Made by a program: the position numbers and the translations under genes. Under the pieces are notes generated by a model that worked only from the letters and a program-made list of their open reading frames with translations, searched no databases and was not told where the DNA came from. This document shows positions 1-9,434 of a stretch of DNA of 64,000 bases, piece by piece (positions within the stretch are counted from its first letter, which is position 1; every line of letters starts with the position of its first letter). The stretch comes from Nocardiopsis sp. NRRL B-16309 (GTDB lineage: Bacteria; Actinomycetota; Actinomycetes; Streptosporangiales; Streptosporangiaceae): contig NZ_LGEC01000058.1 in assembly GCF_001279585.1 (NCBI RefSeq), forward strand, positions 1-64,000, given 5' to 3'.

Positions 1-211
1 GAGGCCCAAAGCAAGCACAGCGAGGGCGCCGACGGGTCCTGGAGCGGCTGGAGGTGCACTCCCGAGGAACGAGGGCGTGCACCGCAAGGCGCGAAGCCCT
101 CGTCCCAAAGGCGCCCGACCACGGGGCCGAAGCAGGAAGGACTGCGCCGCAGGCGTCCGTTGAGGGTGGTGGCGGGCGACGGCGTGGGCACGAGCGGAGG
201 CCCCAGAGAAC
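1..211. other. Unassigned 211-bp stretch at the window edge
   Basis: No gene is recognised here. The plus strand is open in one frame, but the translation is Arg/Gly/Pro-rich and resembles no family I know, so the openness probably reflects high GC. A partial inverted repeat with GTGCAC at both ends lies near positions 54-82, about 130 bases downstream of the kinase stop on the minus strand. It could be part of the kinase transcript's end or of a feature cut by the window edge. Confidence 0.3.
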
Positions 212-2620
212 TTAGGAGAACCAGTCCGACGGGCCCTGGAGCGGTCCGAACTCCCATACGGGAGCGGCGGTGAGACCGATGGACAGGATCAGCATCGTCA
301 GCAGGACGATGCCCACGATCACGGCGATGTAGAGGTACAGGTTGCGGAACCTGACCCGCTCCACCAGCCACACCGCCTGGTGCCGCGCCTCGCGGCCGCT
401 CGGCATGATGTAGCTGAGCAGGATCGTCACGAAGATCGCGAAGCCGCCGGTGTAGTTCGCGCCCTCGTTCGGCACGTCCATGAGGGACGCGTAGACCATG
501 CCGACCAGGATGCCCGCCAGCAGGTACACCAGCCCGAACCCGATCGTGCGCAGCACGCTGCGGCCGAAGGCCACCGGATAGCTCAGCACCATCATCACGG
601 CGTCGGAGGGGCCCGGACCGCGCTTCTGCACGCGCTCGGCCTGCTGGATCTTGACCTTGTCCAGGGCGCTGAGCCCCGCGATCATCACGATCCCCAGGAT
701 GACGCCGAACCACGGGAACCACAGCGCCACACCGGCGAGCGAGACCATGATGGGGATCAGCACGAGCGGATGCATCCGCCAGGCCGCTTCCTCGTACTCA
801 TCGTCGTCGTACTCGTCGTCCCCGCCGCGGAAGTAGTCGCCGAGCCGGTCGTGGCTGCCGCGGCGGAACCGGTTCAGCAGGCCGCCGCGCCGTTCCTCCC
901 CGTACCCGTCGTCGTACTCGTCGTCGAACTCCCGTGTCCGGCCGGAGCGCGTACCGTCGTCGACCGGGGTGAGGATGTCGCCGAAGTCGCCCTTGGACAG
1001 CGGCGTGTTGAAGAACTGGGTCTGCGGCGCCTGGTTGGCGTAGTCGTCCTCGTACTCGTCCACGCGCTCGCGCCCGTTCTCGACGGGGTCGATCATCATC
1101 GTCCCCTGCGGGTCCTCGCGCTCGACCGGAGCGCCGGGCCGGATGCGCTGGGTGCCCGCGACGTCGTCGCCGCCGACGGGGTCGATCATCATCGTGCCCT
1201 GCGGGTCCTCCAGGTCGTCGGAGCCGACCGGGCTGATGCGCTGGGTCCCCGCGTCGGGACCGCCGACCGGCTCCTGCCGCGCGCCCCAGGCCGGGCGCCC
1301 GCCGGACAGGTCGTCGGTGGCCTCCTCGTCCTGCCACCCGGTGGCCGCGCGCCGCCCGCCGGACAGGTCGTCCGTGGCGTCGTCGTCGGTCTGCCACCCG
1401 GTGGGCGCGCGTCGCGCACCCGACAGGTCGTCGGTCGCCTCGTCGTCCGCGTTCCAGCCGCCCGAACGGGCGGCGTGCGTACGCGGCTGCTCCGCGGGCA
1501 CCGACCAGGCGGCGGCCGTGTGCGACGGGTTGGGTCCGCTGGCCGAGTGCGAGGGCCCCCAGCCCTCGCTGCCCCGGGCTCCGTGGCTGGCCAGGTATCC
1601 CGCGGCCCCGCCCAGAGCGGCACCGGCGGCTCCCGCCGCCCCCGCCCCGCCGACACCGCGCCCGCGACCGTCGGAACCCGACGACGCACCGGCCCCGCCG
1701 CTGGCGGCCGGGCCGTGGCCGGCCGCCGGGCCGACGACGGTGTGGTTGCCGGTCAGCCCCGTCGGGCCCGCACCGGGGTCCTCGGTCCACGGCAGGTCGA
1801 GGTTGAGCCGGCCCGTCTCGGCGACGAGTTCGGCGGCGGTCGGGCGCTGGCGCATGCTCCGCGAGACCGCGCGGGTGACCAGCGGACGGAGTGCCTCGTG
1901 CATCCCCTCCATGTCGATCTCGCCGTTGAGGATGCGGAAGAAGATCACCTCGAAGGAGCCCGAGCCGTAGGGCGGGCGTCCGGTGGAGGCGAAGGCGACC
2001 GTGCCGCCCCAGGCGTGGATGTCCGTGGCCGGACCCAGGTCCGTGCCTTCGATGACCTCGGGCGACAGGTAGCTGGGCGTACCGACGAACGTGCCGGTCT
2101 GGGTCAGCTTGGCGCCGTCGACGGCGTGCGCGATGCCGAAGTCGATGACGATCGGCTCACCGTTGGAGATGATGACGTTGCCGGGCTTGAGGTCGCGGTG
2201 GATCACGTCCACCGCGTGGATGTCCTTGATCGCCCGGGCCAGTCCGGTGATGAAGCGGGTCAGAGCGCGGCCTCGCAGGGGACCGTGGTCGGTGACGGTC
2301 GCGTCCAGCGTGGGGCCGGGGATGTACTCGGTGACCACCCAGGGCAGCTCGGCCTGCGTGTCCGCGTCGATGACCTCGGCCACGTTGGGGCTCTGCACGC
2401 TGCGCATGGTCTCGACCTCGCGCGCGAGGCGGGCCCGCGCGATGTGGTCGCCGGCGACCTCGGGCTTGAGGACCTTCAGCGCCACGAACTGCTCGGTCCG
2501 GGGGTCCTCGGCCTGGTACACCACGCCCATGCCGCCCTGGCCGATGCGGCGGCGGATCACGTAGTGGCCGATGCGCTCCGGCAGCTCCTCGCCCGTGGGG
2601 AAACCTGCCGACATTGCCAT
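212..2620 (-). CDS. Membrane-anchored Ser/Thr protein kinase with repeated Thr motifs
   Basis: Eukaryotic-type (Hanks, PknB-like) Ser/Thr kinase of 802 aa. The kinase domain is about residues 17-275: glycine loop GQGGMGVVY, catalytic HRDLKPGN near residue 138, DFG near 161, and a GTPSYLSPE activation segment. A long disordered acidic linker (about 280-610) follows, holding three copies of an ATDDLSG unit and two copies of a GTQRI...GTMMIDP unit. The C-terminus has about four hydrophobic segments (about 615-800), so the kinase is tethered to the membrane from its C-terminal side. No PASTA or other extracellular sensor is present, unlike PknB. The Thr motifs are plausible autophosphorylation or FHA-docking sites (inference). 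The ATG at 2620 has GAGGGG about 11 bases upstream. Substrate unknown. Confidence 0.9.
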   Translation of the reverse strand: MAMSAGFPTGEELPERIGHYVIRRRIGQGGMGVVYQAEDPRTEQFVALKVLKPEVAGDHIARARLAREVETMRSVQSPNVAEVIDADTQAELPWVVTEYIPGPTLDATVTDHGPLRGRALTRFITGLARAIKDIHAVDVIHRDLKPGNVIISNGEPIVIDFGIAHAVDGAKLTQTGTFVGTPSYLSPEVIEGTDLGPATDIHAWGGTVAFASTGRPPYGSGSFEVIFFRILNGEIDMEGMHEALRPLVTRAVSRSMRQRPTAAELVAETGRLNLDLPWTEDPGAGPTGLTGNHTVVGPAAGHGPAASGGAGASSGSDGRGRGVGGAGAAGAAGAALGGAAGYLASHGARGSEGWGPSHSASGPNPSHTAAAWSVPAEQPRTHAARSGGWNADDEATDDLSGARRAPTGWQTDDDATDDLSGGRRAATGWQDEEATDDLSGGRPAWGARQEPVGGPDAGTQRISPVGSDDLEDPQGTMMIDPVGGDDVAGTQRIRPGAPVEREDPQGTMMIDPVENGRERVDEYEDDYANQAPQTQFFNTPLSKGDFGDILTPVDDGTRSGRTREFDDEYDDGYGEERRGGLLNRFRRGSHDRLGDYFRGGDDEYDDDEYEEAAWRMHPLVLIPIMVSLAGVALWFPWFGVILGIVMIAGLSALDKVKIQQAERVQKRGPGPSDAVMMVLSYPVAFGRSVLRTIGFGLVYLLAGILVGMVYASLMDVPNEGANYTGGFAIFVTILLSYIMPSGREARHQAVWLVERVRFRNLYLYIAVIVGIVLLTMLILSIGLTAAPVWEFGPLQGPSDWFS

Positions 2621-2991
2621 CGAGAACTCATCCCCTCAAAAGACCGCATACCGCCACGTCCAGCTTATCGGCCGGGGGGATGGGTCAACCTTGGCTTGTG
2701 CGGCCCGTCCAGGGCCGTGGTGGTCTTCCGGGCCCACCGGGAGGTGGGGGCTCCGGCGACCGCTCCGTCCTCGGACGGCCACCACGAGTATGACGGAAAA
2801 TCCGCCCCTGCGGTTCCCGTGCGGGGTGGTGCCCCCGGCCGGAACCGGCCGTCGGGCCGACCGCGGGCGGCGCCCGGATCGTCCCGACGGTCTCGATCAT
2901 GCCAAAAACAGCGGAATCCGACGAGTGGGCGGGTGTGGGGAGGGTCGCACCGTGCCACCGCACGGCCCGACCCCCGGTCCCGCACGGCCGG
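2621..2991. other. 371-bp intergenic region, presumed kinase promoter region
   Basis: No gene is supported between the kinase and the enoyl-CoA hydratase stop. It should hold the kinase promoter on the minus strand. A short AT-rich patch around 2785-2815 (CATACT on the minus strand) could be a -10 element, but I see no matching -35, so no promoter is called. Confidence 0.35.
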
Positions 2992-3792
<801 letters not shown>

Positions 3793-3838
3793 CTCTTCAC
3801 CTTCGACGACTGTGTCCCTGGCTGTCCTACCACCCGGG

Positions 3839-4873
3839 TCACGAGAACAGCAGCACCAGGGTGCCCAGCCGCGCGGAGCAGGCGTAGGCCGCCGCCAGCA
3901 GGAGCACCGACCCGGCGATCAGCAGCGTGTCGGCCGCCCGCCAGCGGCTGCGGCGCGCGTGCGAGCGCGGCCCGGTGCCGAAGGCCCGGGCGTCCATGGC
4001 CGTGGCCAGCAGGGTCCCGGTCCGGATGGAGCGCACCAGCAGCGCGAACAGCCGCCCGAAGAACAGCCGCACCACCGCCACCGGGTTCGCTCCGGCCTCC
4101 AGACCGCGCGCCCGCCTGGCCAGGGTGATGGTCCGCCACTGGTGGGCGAGCAGCGGGATGAGGCGCAGGGCCGCCAGCACCCCCATGGCCGGGCGCTCCG
4201 GCAGCCGGAGCCGCTGCACGAGGCCGTCGGACGTCTCCGTGGGGTCACTGCTGACCGCCGCGAGCAGCCCGGGCAGGGCGATCGCGAGCAGCCGGACCGC
4301 CGCGCCCACCGCTCCGGAGAGGCCCTCCTCGCCGTAGAGGTAGTTGACCGCTCCGCTGGACAGGCCCATGAGGACGAAGGGGCCGCCCAGGACGAGCAGC
4401 GTGCGCCGGTCGATCCCGCTGAACGGGACCACCAGCACGACGGCGGCCAGCACCACGCCACCGGTCACCGCGTCCACGGCCGGGACGAGTCCCAGGGCCA
4501 GCACCAGCGCGGCGAGCAGTTTGGCGGCCGGGTTCAGCCCGGTCAGCCAGGCGCGGGCACCGGTGTGCCCGGGGCCGCCCAGGGCGGGCGCGCCCGCCTC
4601 GCCCCGCACGTCCGGCGGTGCGGCCTCCTCGTCCGGTACGTCCCGCGCGACGGGCACGGCCCCGGTGTCCGACGCGGCGTCCGAGCCCGGTGTGCCCCCC
4701 GCGCGCGACGAGGCTTCTGGGCCCCACGACCCTTCTGGGCCCGACGCGGTTCCGGATCCCGGATCGCGCCCTGGGGCCGAGGAAATCCCTGTGTCGGGCG
4801 CGGCCCCGGTGTCCGAAGCGGCGTCCGAGCCCGGTGTGCCCCCCGCGTCCGGCCGGATCGCCCTTCCCCTCAT
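3839..4873 (-). CDS. ykoC: ECF transporter T component of the thiamine/HMP system
   Basis: 344 aa. Membrane coupling (EcfT) subunit that links the two-headed ATPase YkoD to the substrate-binding subunit YkoE. Hydrophobic segments cover about residues 110-200 and the C-terminus. Both cytoplasmic coupling motifs are seen as Ala-Arg-Gly-type triplets, LARRARGLE and TAMDARAFG. The first ~100 residues are an unusual Gly/Ser/Asp/Ala/Pro-rich extension carrying a 48-residue tandem duplication (bases 4657-4703 and 4801-4847, 46 of 47 identical). The ATG at 4873 overlaps the ykoD stop (ATGA), indicating translational coupling. It is the last gene of the riboswitch-controlled operon. Confidence 0.9.
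   Translation of the reverse strand: MRGRAIRPDAGGTPGSDAASDTGAAPDTGISSAPGRDPGSGTASGPEGSWGPEASSRAGGTPGSDAASDTGAVPVARDVPDEEAAPPDVRGEAGAPALGGPGHTGARAWLTGLNPAAKLLAALVLALGLVPAVDAVTGGVVLAAVVLVVPFSGIDRRTLLVLGGPFVLMGLSSGAVNYLYGEEGLSGAVGAAVRLLAIALPGLLAAVSSDPTETSDGLVQRLRLPERPAMGVLAALRLIPLLAHQWRTITLARRARGLEAGANPVAVVRLFFGRLFALLVRSIRTGTLLATAMDARAFGTGPRSHARRSRWRAADTLLIAGSVLLLAAAYACSARLGTLVLLFS
4657..4847. repeat. In-frame 144-bp-period direct repeat in ykoC 5' region
   Basis: A 47-bp sequence at 4657-4703 recurs at 4801-4847 with one mismatch, giving a period of 144 bp (48 codons). It encodes the repeated GTPGSDAASDTGA segments in the hydrophilic N-terminal extension of YkoC. Confidence 0.85.
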
Positions 4874-6414
4874 CGGTCCTCCTCCGCCGCGGTGGCCGCG
4901 GCCGGCTCCGGGTCCGCCACGGCCCGGCCGTCGGCCACCCGCACGCGCGTGTCCGCGAACCGGCGCAGCAGCAGTTCGTCGTGGGTCGCCATCACCACGG
5001 CACGGCCCTGGGCGCGCAGGGCGCCCAGCAGCTCGACGAGTTCGGTCCACGTCCGGGTGTCCTGCCCGAAGGTGGGCTCGTCCAGCACCAGGACGTCCGG
5101 CGCCCGGCTCGGGCCCGAGCTGAGCGCCGTGGCCACCGACAGCCGCCGCTTCTCCCCGCCCGAGAGGGTGTAGGGATGCACGTCGGCCAGCGCGGTCAGC
5201 CGCAGCCGCTCCAGCAGCTCGTCCACCCACGCCGCGGTCTCGGCCTCACCCGCCCCGGCCCGCCGCGGGGCGAACCTCAGCTCGTCGCGCACGGTGGTGG
5301 TGACGAACTGGTCCTCCGCGTGCTGGAACACGGTCCCCACGTGCCGGGCGAGCCGCCGGGCGGGCCAGCGCCGCAGCGGGCGCCGGTCCGCCTCCGCCAG
5401 CGGCCCGCGCGGCAGCACGGACCCGCGGTGCGGCTTGGCCAGTCCGGCCAACAGGGTCAGCAGGGTGGACTTGCCCGCCCCGTTGGGGCCGGTGAGCGCG
5501 GTCGCCGTCCCGGCCCTCACCTCCAGGTCGACGCCGGAGAACACCGTGCGCGGGGGCCCGGAGCCGACGCCCAGCTCCGGGGGCGTGCGCGCGGCGGCCC
5601 CGACCGCGGCCAGCACGCCCGCGCCGCCCGGTGCCGGGTCCAGCCGGGGCTCCGGTTCGGCGCCGGGCACCCACACGCCCTGCTCGGCCAGTGACCGGCC
5701 GTGCTCGGCGAACACCGCGTCCGGCGCGCCGTCGGCGACGACGCCGCCGCCCGGTTCCACCACCACGACCCGGTCGACGAGGCCGACGACCTCGGCGACC
5801 CGGTGCTCGACCAGCACCAGGGTGGCCTCGGTCGCGGCGAGGACGCGGGCCAGGACCGCCCGTACCAGGGCGGCGCCCGCCGGGTCGAGGTTGGCGGTCG
5901 GCTCGTCCAGGAGCAGCAGGCGGGGCCGCATCGCCAGCGCGCCGGCGATGACCAGGCGCTGCTTCTCGCCCCCGGACAGGGCGCCGGTGGAGTGGCGCGG
6001 CCCGTACGGGAAGCCGACGTCGGCCATCGCCCGCTCCACCCGCGGCCAGATCAGCGCCGGGTCCACCCCGAGGTTCTCCGGCCCGAAGGCGACGTCGTCG
6101 CCCGCCCGGGCCATCACCAGCTGGGTCTCGGGGTCCTGGCTGACGAGGGCGGCTCCGCCCCGGCGGCGGTCGGCGGGGCCGCCGTCCACGCGCAGGACGC
6201 CCTCCTGGTCGCCGCTGATGGCGCTGTCGGCGCCGGTCAGCCCGGCCAGCGAGTGCAGCAGGGTGGACTTGCCCGCGCCGGAGGCGCCGAGCAGGAGCAC
6301 CCGCTCCCCCGGTTCGATGACCAGGTCCACGCCCCGCAGGGCGTACGACTCCCGGCCGGAGTGCCGCCAGCCCCATCCGGCGAGCTCGACGCGCGCGCCC
6401 TGGGCCCGCTCCAC
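4870..6414 (-). CDS. ykoD: ECF transporter double ATPase of the thiamine/HMP system
   Basis: 514 aa with two ABC ATPase domains in one chain. Domain 1: Walker A GASGAGKSTL, signature LSGGEKQR, Walker B LLLLDEPT. Domain 2: Walker A GPNGAGKSTL, signature LSGGEKRR, Walker B VLVLDEPT. This duplicated layout is typical of YkoD-like ATPases of group-I ECF importers. It energises uptake through YkoC/YkoE at the inner face of the membrane. I chose the GTG at 6414, which lies two bases after the ykoE stop; the frame stays open further upstream but without homology. The stop overlaps ykoC by four bases. Confidence 0.92.
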   Translation of the reverse strand: MERAQGARVELAGWGWRHSGRESYALRGVDLVIEPGERVLLLGASGAGKSTLLHSLAGLTGADSAISGDQEGVLRVDGGPADRRRGGAALVSQDPETQLVMARAGDDVAFGPENLGVDPALIWPRVERAMADVGFPYGPRHSTGALSGGEKQRLVIAGALAMRPRLLLLDEPTANLDPAGAALVRAVLARVLAATEATLVLVEHRVAEVVGLVDRVVVVEPGGGVVADGAPDAVFAEHGRSLAEQGVWVPGAEPEPRLDPAPGGAGVLAAVGAAARTPPELGVGSGPPRTVFSGVDLEVRAGTATALTGPNGAGKSTLLTLLAGLAKPHRGSVLPRGPLAEADRRPLRRWPARRLARHVGTVFQHAEDQFVTTTVRDELRFAPRRAGAGEAETAAWVDELLERLRLTALADVHPYTLSGGEKRRLSVATALSSGPSRAPDVLVLDEPTFGQDTRTWTELVELLGALRAQGRAVVMATHDELLLRRFADTRVRVADGRAVADPEPAAATAAEEDR

Positions 6415-6416
6415 GC

Positions 6417-7028
6417 TCAGTCCCTGGCCGACGGGAAGGGAGCCAGCGCGCCCGACTTGGCCAGGGCCGTGGTGAGCAGGCGGGCGCCGACGCCCGCGAT
6501 GACGGCGGCGCTGAGGATGACGATCAGGCCGTAGGCGAGCTTCAGGTCGAGCGACCAGGTGACGTTGTAGGTGAGGTTGTCGCGGATCGCGGGCGAGATC
6601 CCGGCGACGGCGGCGGCCAGGACGGCCACGCCCATGCCCCAGCGCCGGTAGCCGAAGGCGAGGAAGACCAGCTCGGGCAGGATCCCCTGCAGTGTGCCGT
6701 CGAGGATCACCATGACGCCCCACTGGGTGCCCAGCACCGCGGAGACGGACGCGGCGGCGATCGCGGTGAGCAGGGCGGCGCCGGGCTTGCGGATGATCAG
6801 GCCGCCCAGCACGCCGGAGATCAGCCACATGCCGTAGATGACCGCCTGTCCCGGGGGGAAGGCGACGAACAGCGGCGCGGTGATCGTCCAGAGGATGTTC
6901 CAGGCCCAGAAGACCACGCCGATGGCGACGCCGATGACGGCGGCCACGACGATGTCGACCGTGCGCCAGCTGCGGAGCCGGAGCAGGACGTCCTGCCAGA
7001 AGCCCGGGGTCTCGGTCTCGGTGCTCAT
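6417..7028 (-). CDS. ykoE: ECF transporter S component for thiamine or its HMP precursor
   Basis: 203 aa, six or so hydrophobic segments beginning near residue 24, with the YkoE-type patterns WNILW near the first helix and YGMWLISGVLGG. Family knowledge: YkoE is the substrate-capture subunit of the YkoEDC importer for hydroxymethylpyrimidine or thiamine. The TPP riboswitch about 115 bases upstream independently supports a thiamine-related substrate. ATG at 7028 with GAAGGGA about 10 bases upstream. First gene of a compact three-gene operon (ykoE-ykoD-ykoC); no thi biosynthetic gene is linked. Confidence 0.93.
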   Translation of the reverse strand: MSTETETPGFWQDVLLRLRSWRTVDIVVAAVIGVAIGVVFWAWNILWTITAPLFVAFPPGQAVIYGMWLISGVLGGLIIRKPGAALLTAIAAASVSAVLGTQWGVMVILDGTLQGILPELVFLAFGYRRWGMGVAVLAAAVAGISPAIRDNLTYNVTWSLDLKLAYGLIVILSAAVIAGVGARLLTTALAKSGALAPFPSARD

Positions 7029-7142
7029 GTCGGGGTGTCCCTTCGTTGGGGGGACGAGGGGCCCTTCCGGGGCACGCGGCGTCCGCCGCGCGCACCCTGG
7101 CCAAGAGCGCCACCGCGAACGTGCCGTCGGTGGCGGTTCTTA

Positions 7143-7232
7143 CGACTTCCTTCGCTGGCATGACCCAGATCAGGTGTGTAAGGGTCTGCGGCCCTGTGCC
7201 GCACTCTCAGCGCTCGCGCGCTCCCCTGTCGG
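7143..7232 (-). promoter_or_regulatory. TPP (THI-box) riboswitch
   Basis: Read on the minus strand, the sequence contains the classic THI-box blocks in order: GGGGAGC, GCTGAGAGTGCGG, GACCCTTAC, then ACCTGATCTGGGTCATGCCAGCG in two short parts (ACCTGATCTGGGT and CATGCCAGCG), ending GAAGGAAG. It lies in the ykoE leader, about 115 bases before the start codon. When TPP binds, expression of the downstream transporter should fall. The region 7029-7142 is the expression platform; I did not resolve whether control acts on transcription or translation. Confidence 0.97.
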
Positions 7233-7301
7233 TTGGTCCCAGTATGGGGCATGAACGGCCGGATCGCCGCATGTCACCCCCGATTCGTGCCGCGGGACCC
7301 C

Positions 7302-9434
7302 TCAGGTGCCCTCCGTACCGCCGTCGCCGTCACCGTCGGCCCGGGGCTCGGGCCGGTCCGCGTCGGGGTCGCCGAAGTCCGACGGTGACTTGGGGAAGGA
7401 CTTCTCGGGCAGGCCGGCCGTCGCCTCCCGCATGGTCTCCTGCCAGATGGGTCCGGGCAGGGTCCCGCCGTAGACGATCCCGTAGTAGCGGTCGCCGATC
7501 CGCACGCCCTGGAGCGGGTTCTGCTCGCCGCCCCGCAGGTCGCCGACGGCCACCGCCGCGGCCAGGTTGGGCGTGTACCCGGCGAACCACGCGTAGGCGG
7601 CGCTGTCGGTGGTACCGGTCTTGCCCGCCGCCGGGCGGCCGATGTCCAGACCGTTGGCGGTACCTCCCTTGAAGGTCTGCTGGAGCAGGTGGCTGACGCC
7701 GTCTGCGACCTTCCGGTCCACGGCGTCCTCCTCGCAGGTGTTGCCGACCACGATCCGTCCGGCGTCCGGATCCACGGGGTTCTCCGAGACGACCTCCACG
7801 GGGCGGGGCTCGCAGCGGGTGCCGTGGGCCGCGAAGGTGGCGTAGGCGTTGGCCACGGTGAGCGGGGAGACCTCCTGGTCGCCCAGGGTGAAGGAGCTCC
7901 ACACGCCCAGGGGCTCACCGTCGGCGCGCGCGATCCCGGCGCTCTCGGCCATCCGCGAGGTCTCGCACAGGCCCACGCGCTTCTGCAGCTGGGCGAAGTA
8001 GGTGTTCACCGACCCCTTGGTCCCGCTGATCATGTTGTGCCGGCCCGCGCTGCTCTCCCCGGCGTTGCGGACGTCCCAGCCCGACATCCGGCCGCCGTCG
8101 CAGTTGCGCAGCCCGTCGACGGTCATGGTCTTGGGCGCGGAGAAGCTCGTGCCGTAGCCGAGCCCGGCGTCCAGCGCCGCCGCCAGGGTGAACGCCTTGA
8201 ACGTCGAACCCGCCTGGTAGCCGTGCGAGCCCCCGTCCTCGTGGTCCACCGCGAGGTTGATGGAGGTCGTGTCGGAGTCCTCCTCGTCGAAGCCGTAGCG
8301 CAGGTTCTGCGCCAGCGCCCGGACCTTGCCGTTGCCCGGCTCCACGACCGCCTCGGCGGCGAACTTCGGCGCGGCGTCGGGCGGGACGTGCCGGTCCACG
8401 GCCTCCTGGGCGGCCGTCTGCGCGTCGCGGTCCAGGGTCGTGCGCACGGTGAACCCGCCCTGTTCCAGGGTGCGGTTCCGCTGCTCCTCGGTCTCGCCGA
8501 GGATGTCGGAGTTCTCCAGCCAGCGCATGACGTAGTCGCAGAAGAACGGGTAGTCGCTGCTGTAGCAGCTGCCCCCGCGCTCGGTGGGCTCCAGGTCCAG
8601 CCCGGTGCCCTTGTACTCCTCGGCCTCCTCTGCGGTGAGGTCACCGGTGTCGGCCATCCGGTCGAGCACCGTGTTGCGGCGCTCGATCGCGGCGTCGGGG
8701 TTGGCCAGCGGGTCGTAGTAGGAGGGTCCGCGCACGAGGCCGACCAGCAGCGCGGCCTGGGCCGGGCCGAGGTCGGCGGCGGGGACGGAGAAGTAGCGCC
8801 GGGCGGCGATCTCGATGCCGTGCGCCCCCGAACCGAAGTACGAGAGGTTGAGGTAGCCCTCCATGATCTCGTCCTTGGTCATGCGCTCCTCGATGCCCAT
8901 GGTGTGGCGCAGCTCGACGAGTTTGCGCCCGACCGTGCGCTCGTTGGCGCGGGCCAGTTCCTCCTCGGTGTCGGCGTTCTCGATCAGGAGGTTCTTCACG
9001 TACTGCTGGGTGATGGTGGACCCGCCCTGGAGGTCGCCCTGGGCGGTGCGCACGAGCGCGCGCAGGACGCCGCGCAGGTCCAGGCCGTTGTGCTCGTAGA
9101 AGCGCTCGTCCTCGATCGCCATGAGCGCCGCCGGGACCCACGGGCTGATCTCGTCCAGGCCGACCAGGTCGCGCTCGCGTTCGGCGACCTCGGCGATCGG
9201 CCGGCCGTCGGCGTCGGTGAGCAGGATCCGCTCCGACAGGGGCGGGGGCTCCAGGTCGGCGGGCAGGGCCATGAACGCCGACGCCACGTCCCGTCCGACC
9301 AGGCCGGCCGCGCCCACCCACGGTAGGACGAGTGAGGCGCACAGCACTCCGGCCAGCGCCGCGACCCCCGTCAGCCGCAGGAGCGCGGCCGCCCGGGTCT
9401 CCTCGCGTGCTCCGTCACCACTGGACTCGGTCAC
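7302..9434 (-). CDS. Bifunctional class A penicillin-binding protein (GT51 and transpeptidase)
   Basis: About 710 aa. Polymerises and cross-links peptidoglycan outside the membrane. One N-terminal transmembrane segment (about residues 17-45) is followed by a GT51 glycosyltransferase domain with EDERFYEHNGLD near residue 110, GGSTITQQYVKN and RKLVELR. The transpeptidase domain has the acylated Ser in GSTFKAF (near 410), SVN (near 473) and KTGTT (near 604). No PASTA domain; the tail is Asp/Gly-rich. An in-frame GTG at 9557 would add 41 residues but has no ribosome-binding site, while the GTG at 9434 follows GAGGGGGAG, so the latter is preferred. Single-gene unit facing away from glgE. Confidence 0.93.
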   Translation of the reverse strand: MTESSGDGAREETRAAALLRLTGVAALAGVLCASLVLPWVGAAGLVGRDVASAFMALPADLEPPPLSERILLTDADGRPIAEVAERERDLVGLDEISPWVPAALMAIEDERFYEHNGLDLRGVLRALVRTAQGDLQGGSTITQQYVKNLLIENADTEEELARANERTVGRKLVELRHTMGIEERMTKDEIMEGYLNLSYFGSGAHGIEIAARRYFSVPAADLGPAQAALLVGLVRGPSYYDPLANPDAAIERRNTVLDRMADTGDLTAEEAEEYKGTGLDLEPTERGGSCYSSDYPFFCDYVMRWLENSDILGETEEQRNRTLEQGGFTVRTTLDRDAQTAAQEAVDRHVPPDAAPKFAAEAVVEPGNGKVRALAQNLRYGFDEEDSDTTSINLAVDHEDGGSHGYQAGSTFKAFTLAAALDAGLGYGTSFSAPKTMTVDGLRNCDGGRMSGWDVRNAGESSAGRHNMISGTKGSVNTYFAQLQKRVGLCETSRMAESAGIARADGEPLGVWSSFTLGDQEVSPLTVANAYATFAAHGTRCEPRPVEVVSENPVDPDAGRIVVGNTCEEDAVDRKVADGVSHLLQQTFKGGTANGLDIGRPAAGKTGTTDSAAYAWFAGYTPNLAAAVAVGDLRGGEQNPLQGVRIGDRYYGIVYGGTLPGPIWQETMREATAGLPEKSFPKSPSDFGDPDADRPEPRADGDGDGGTEGT

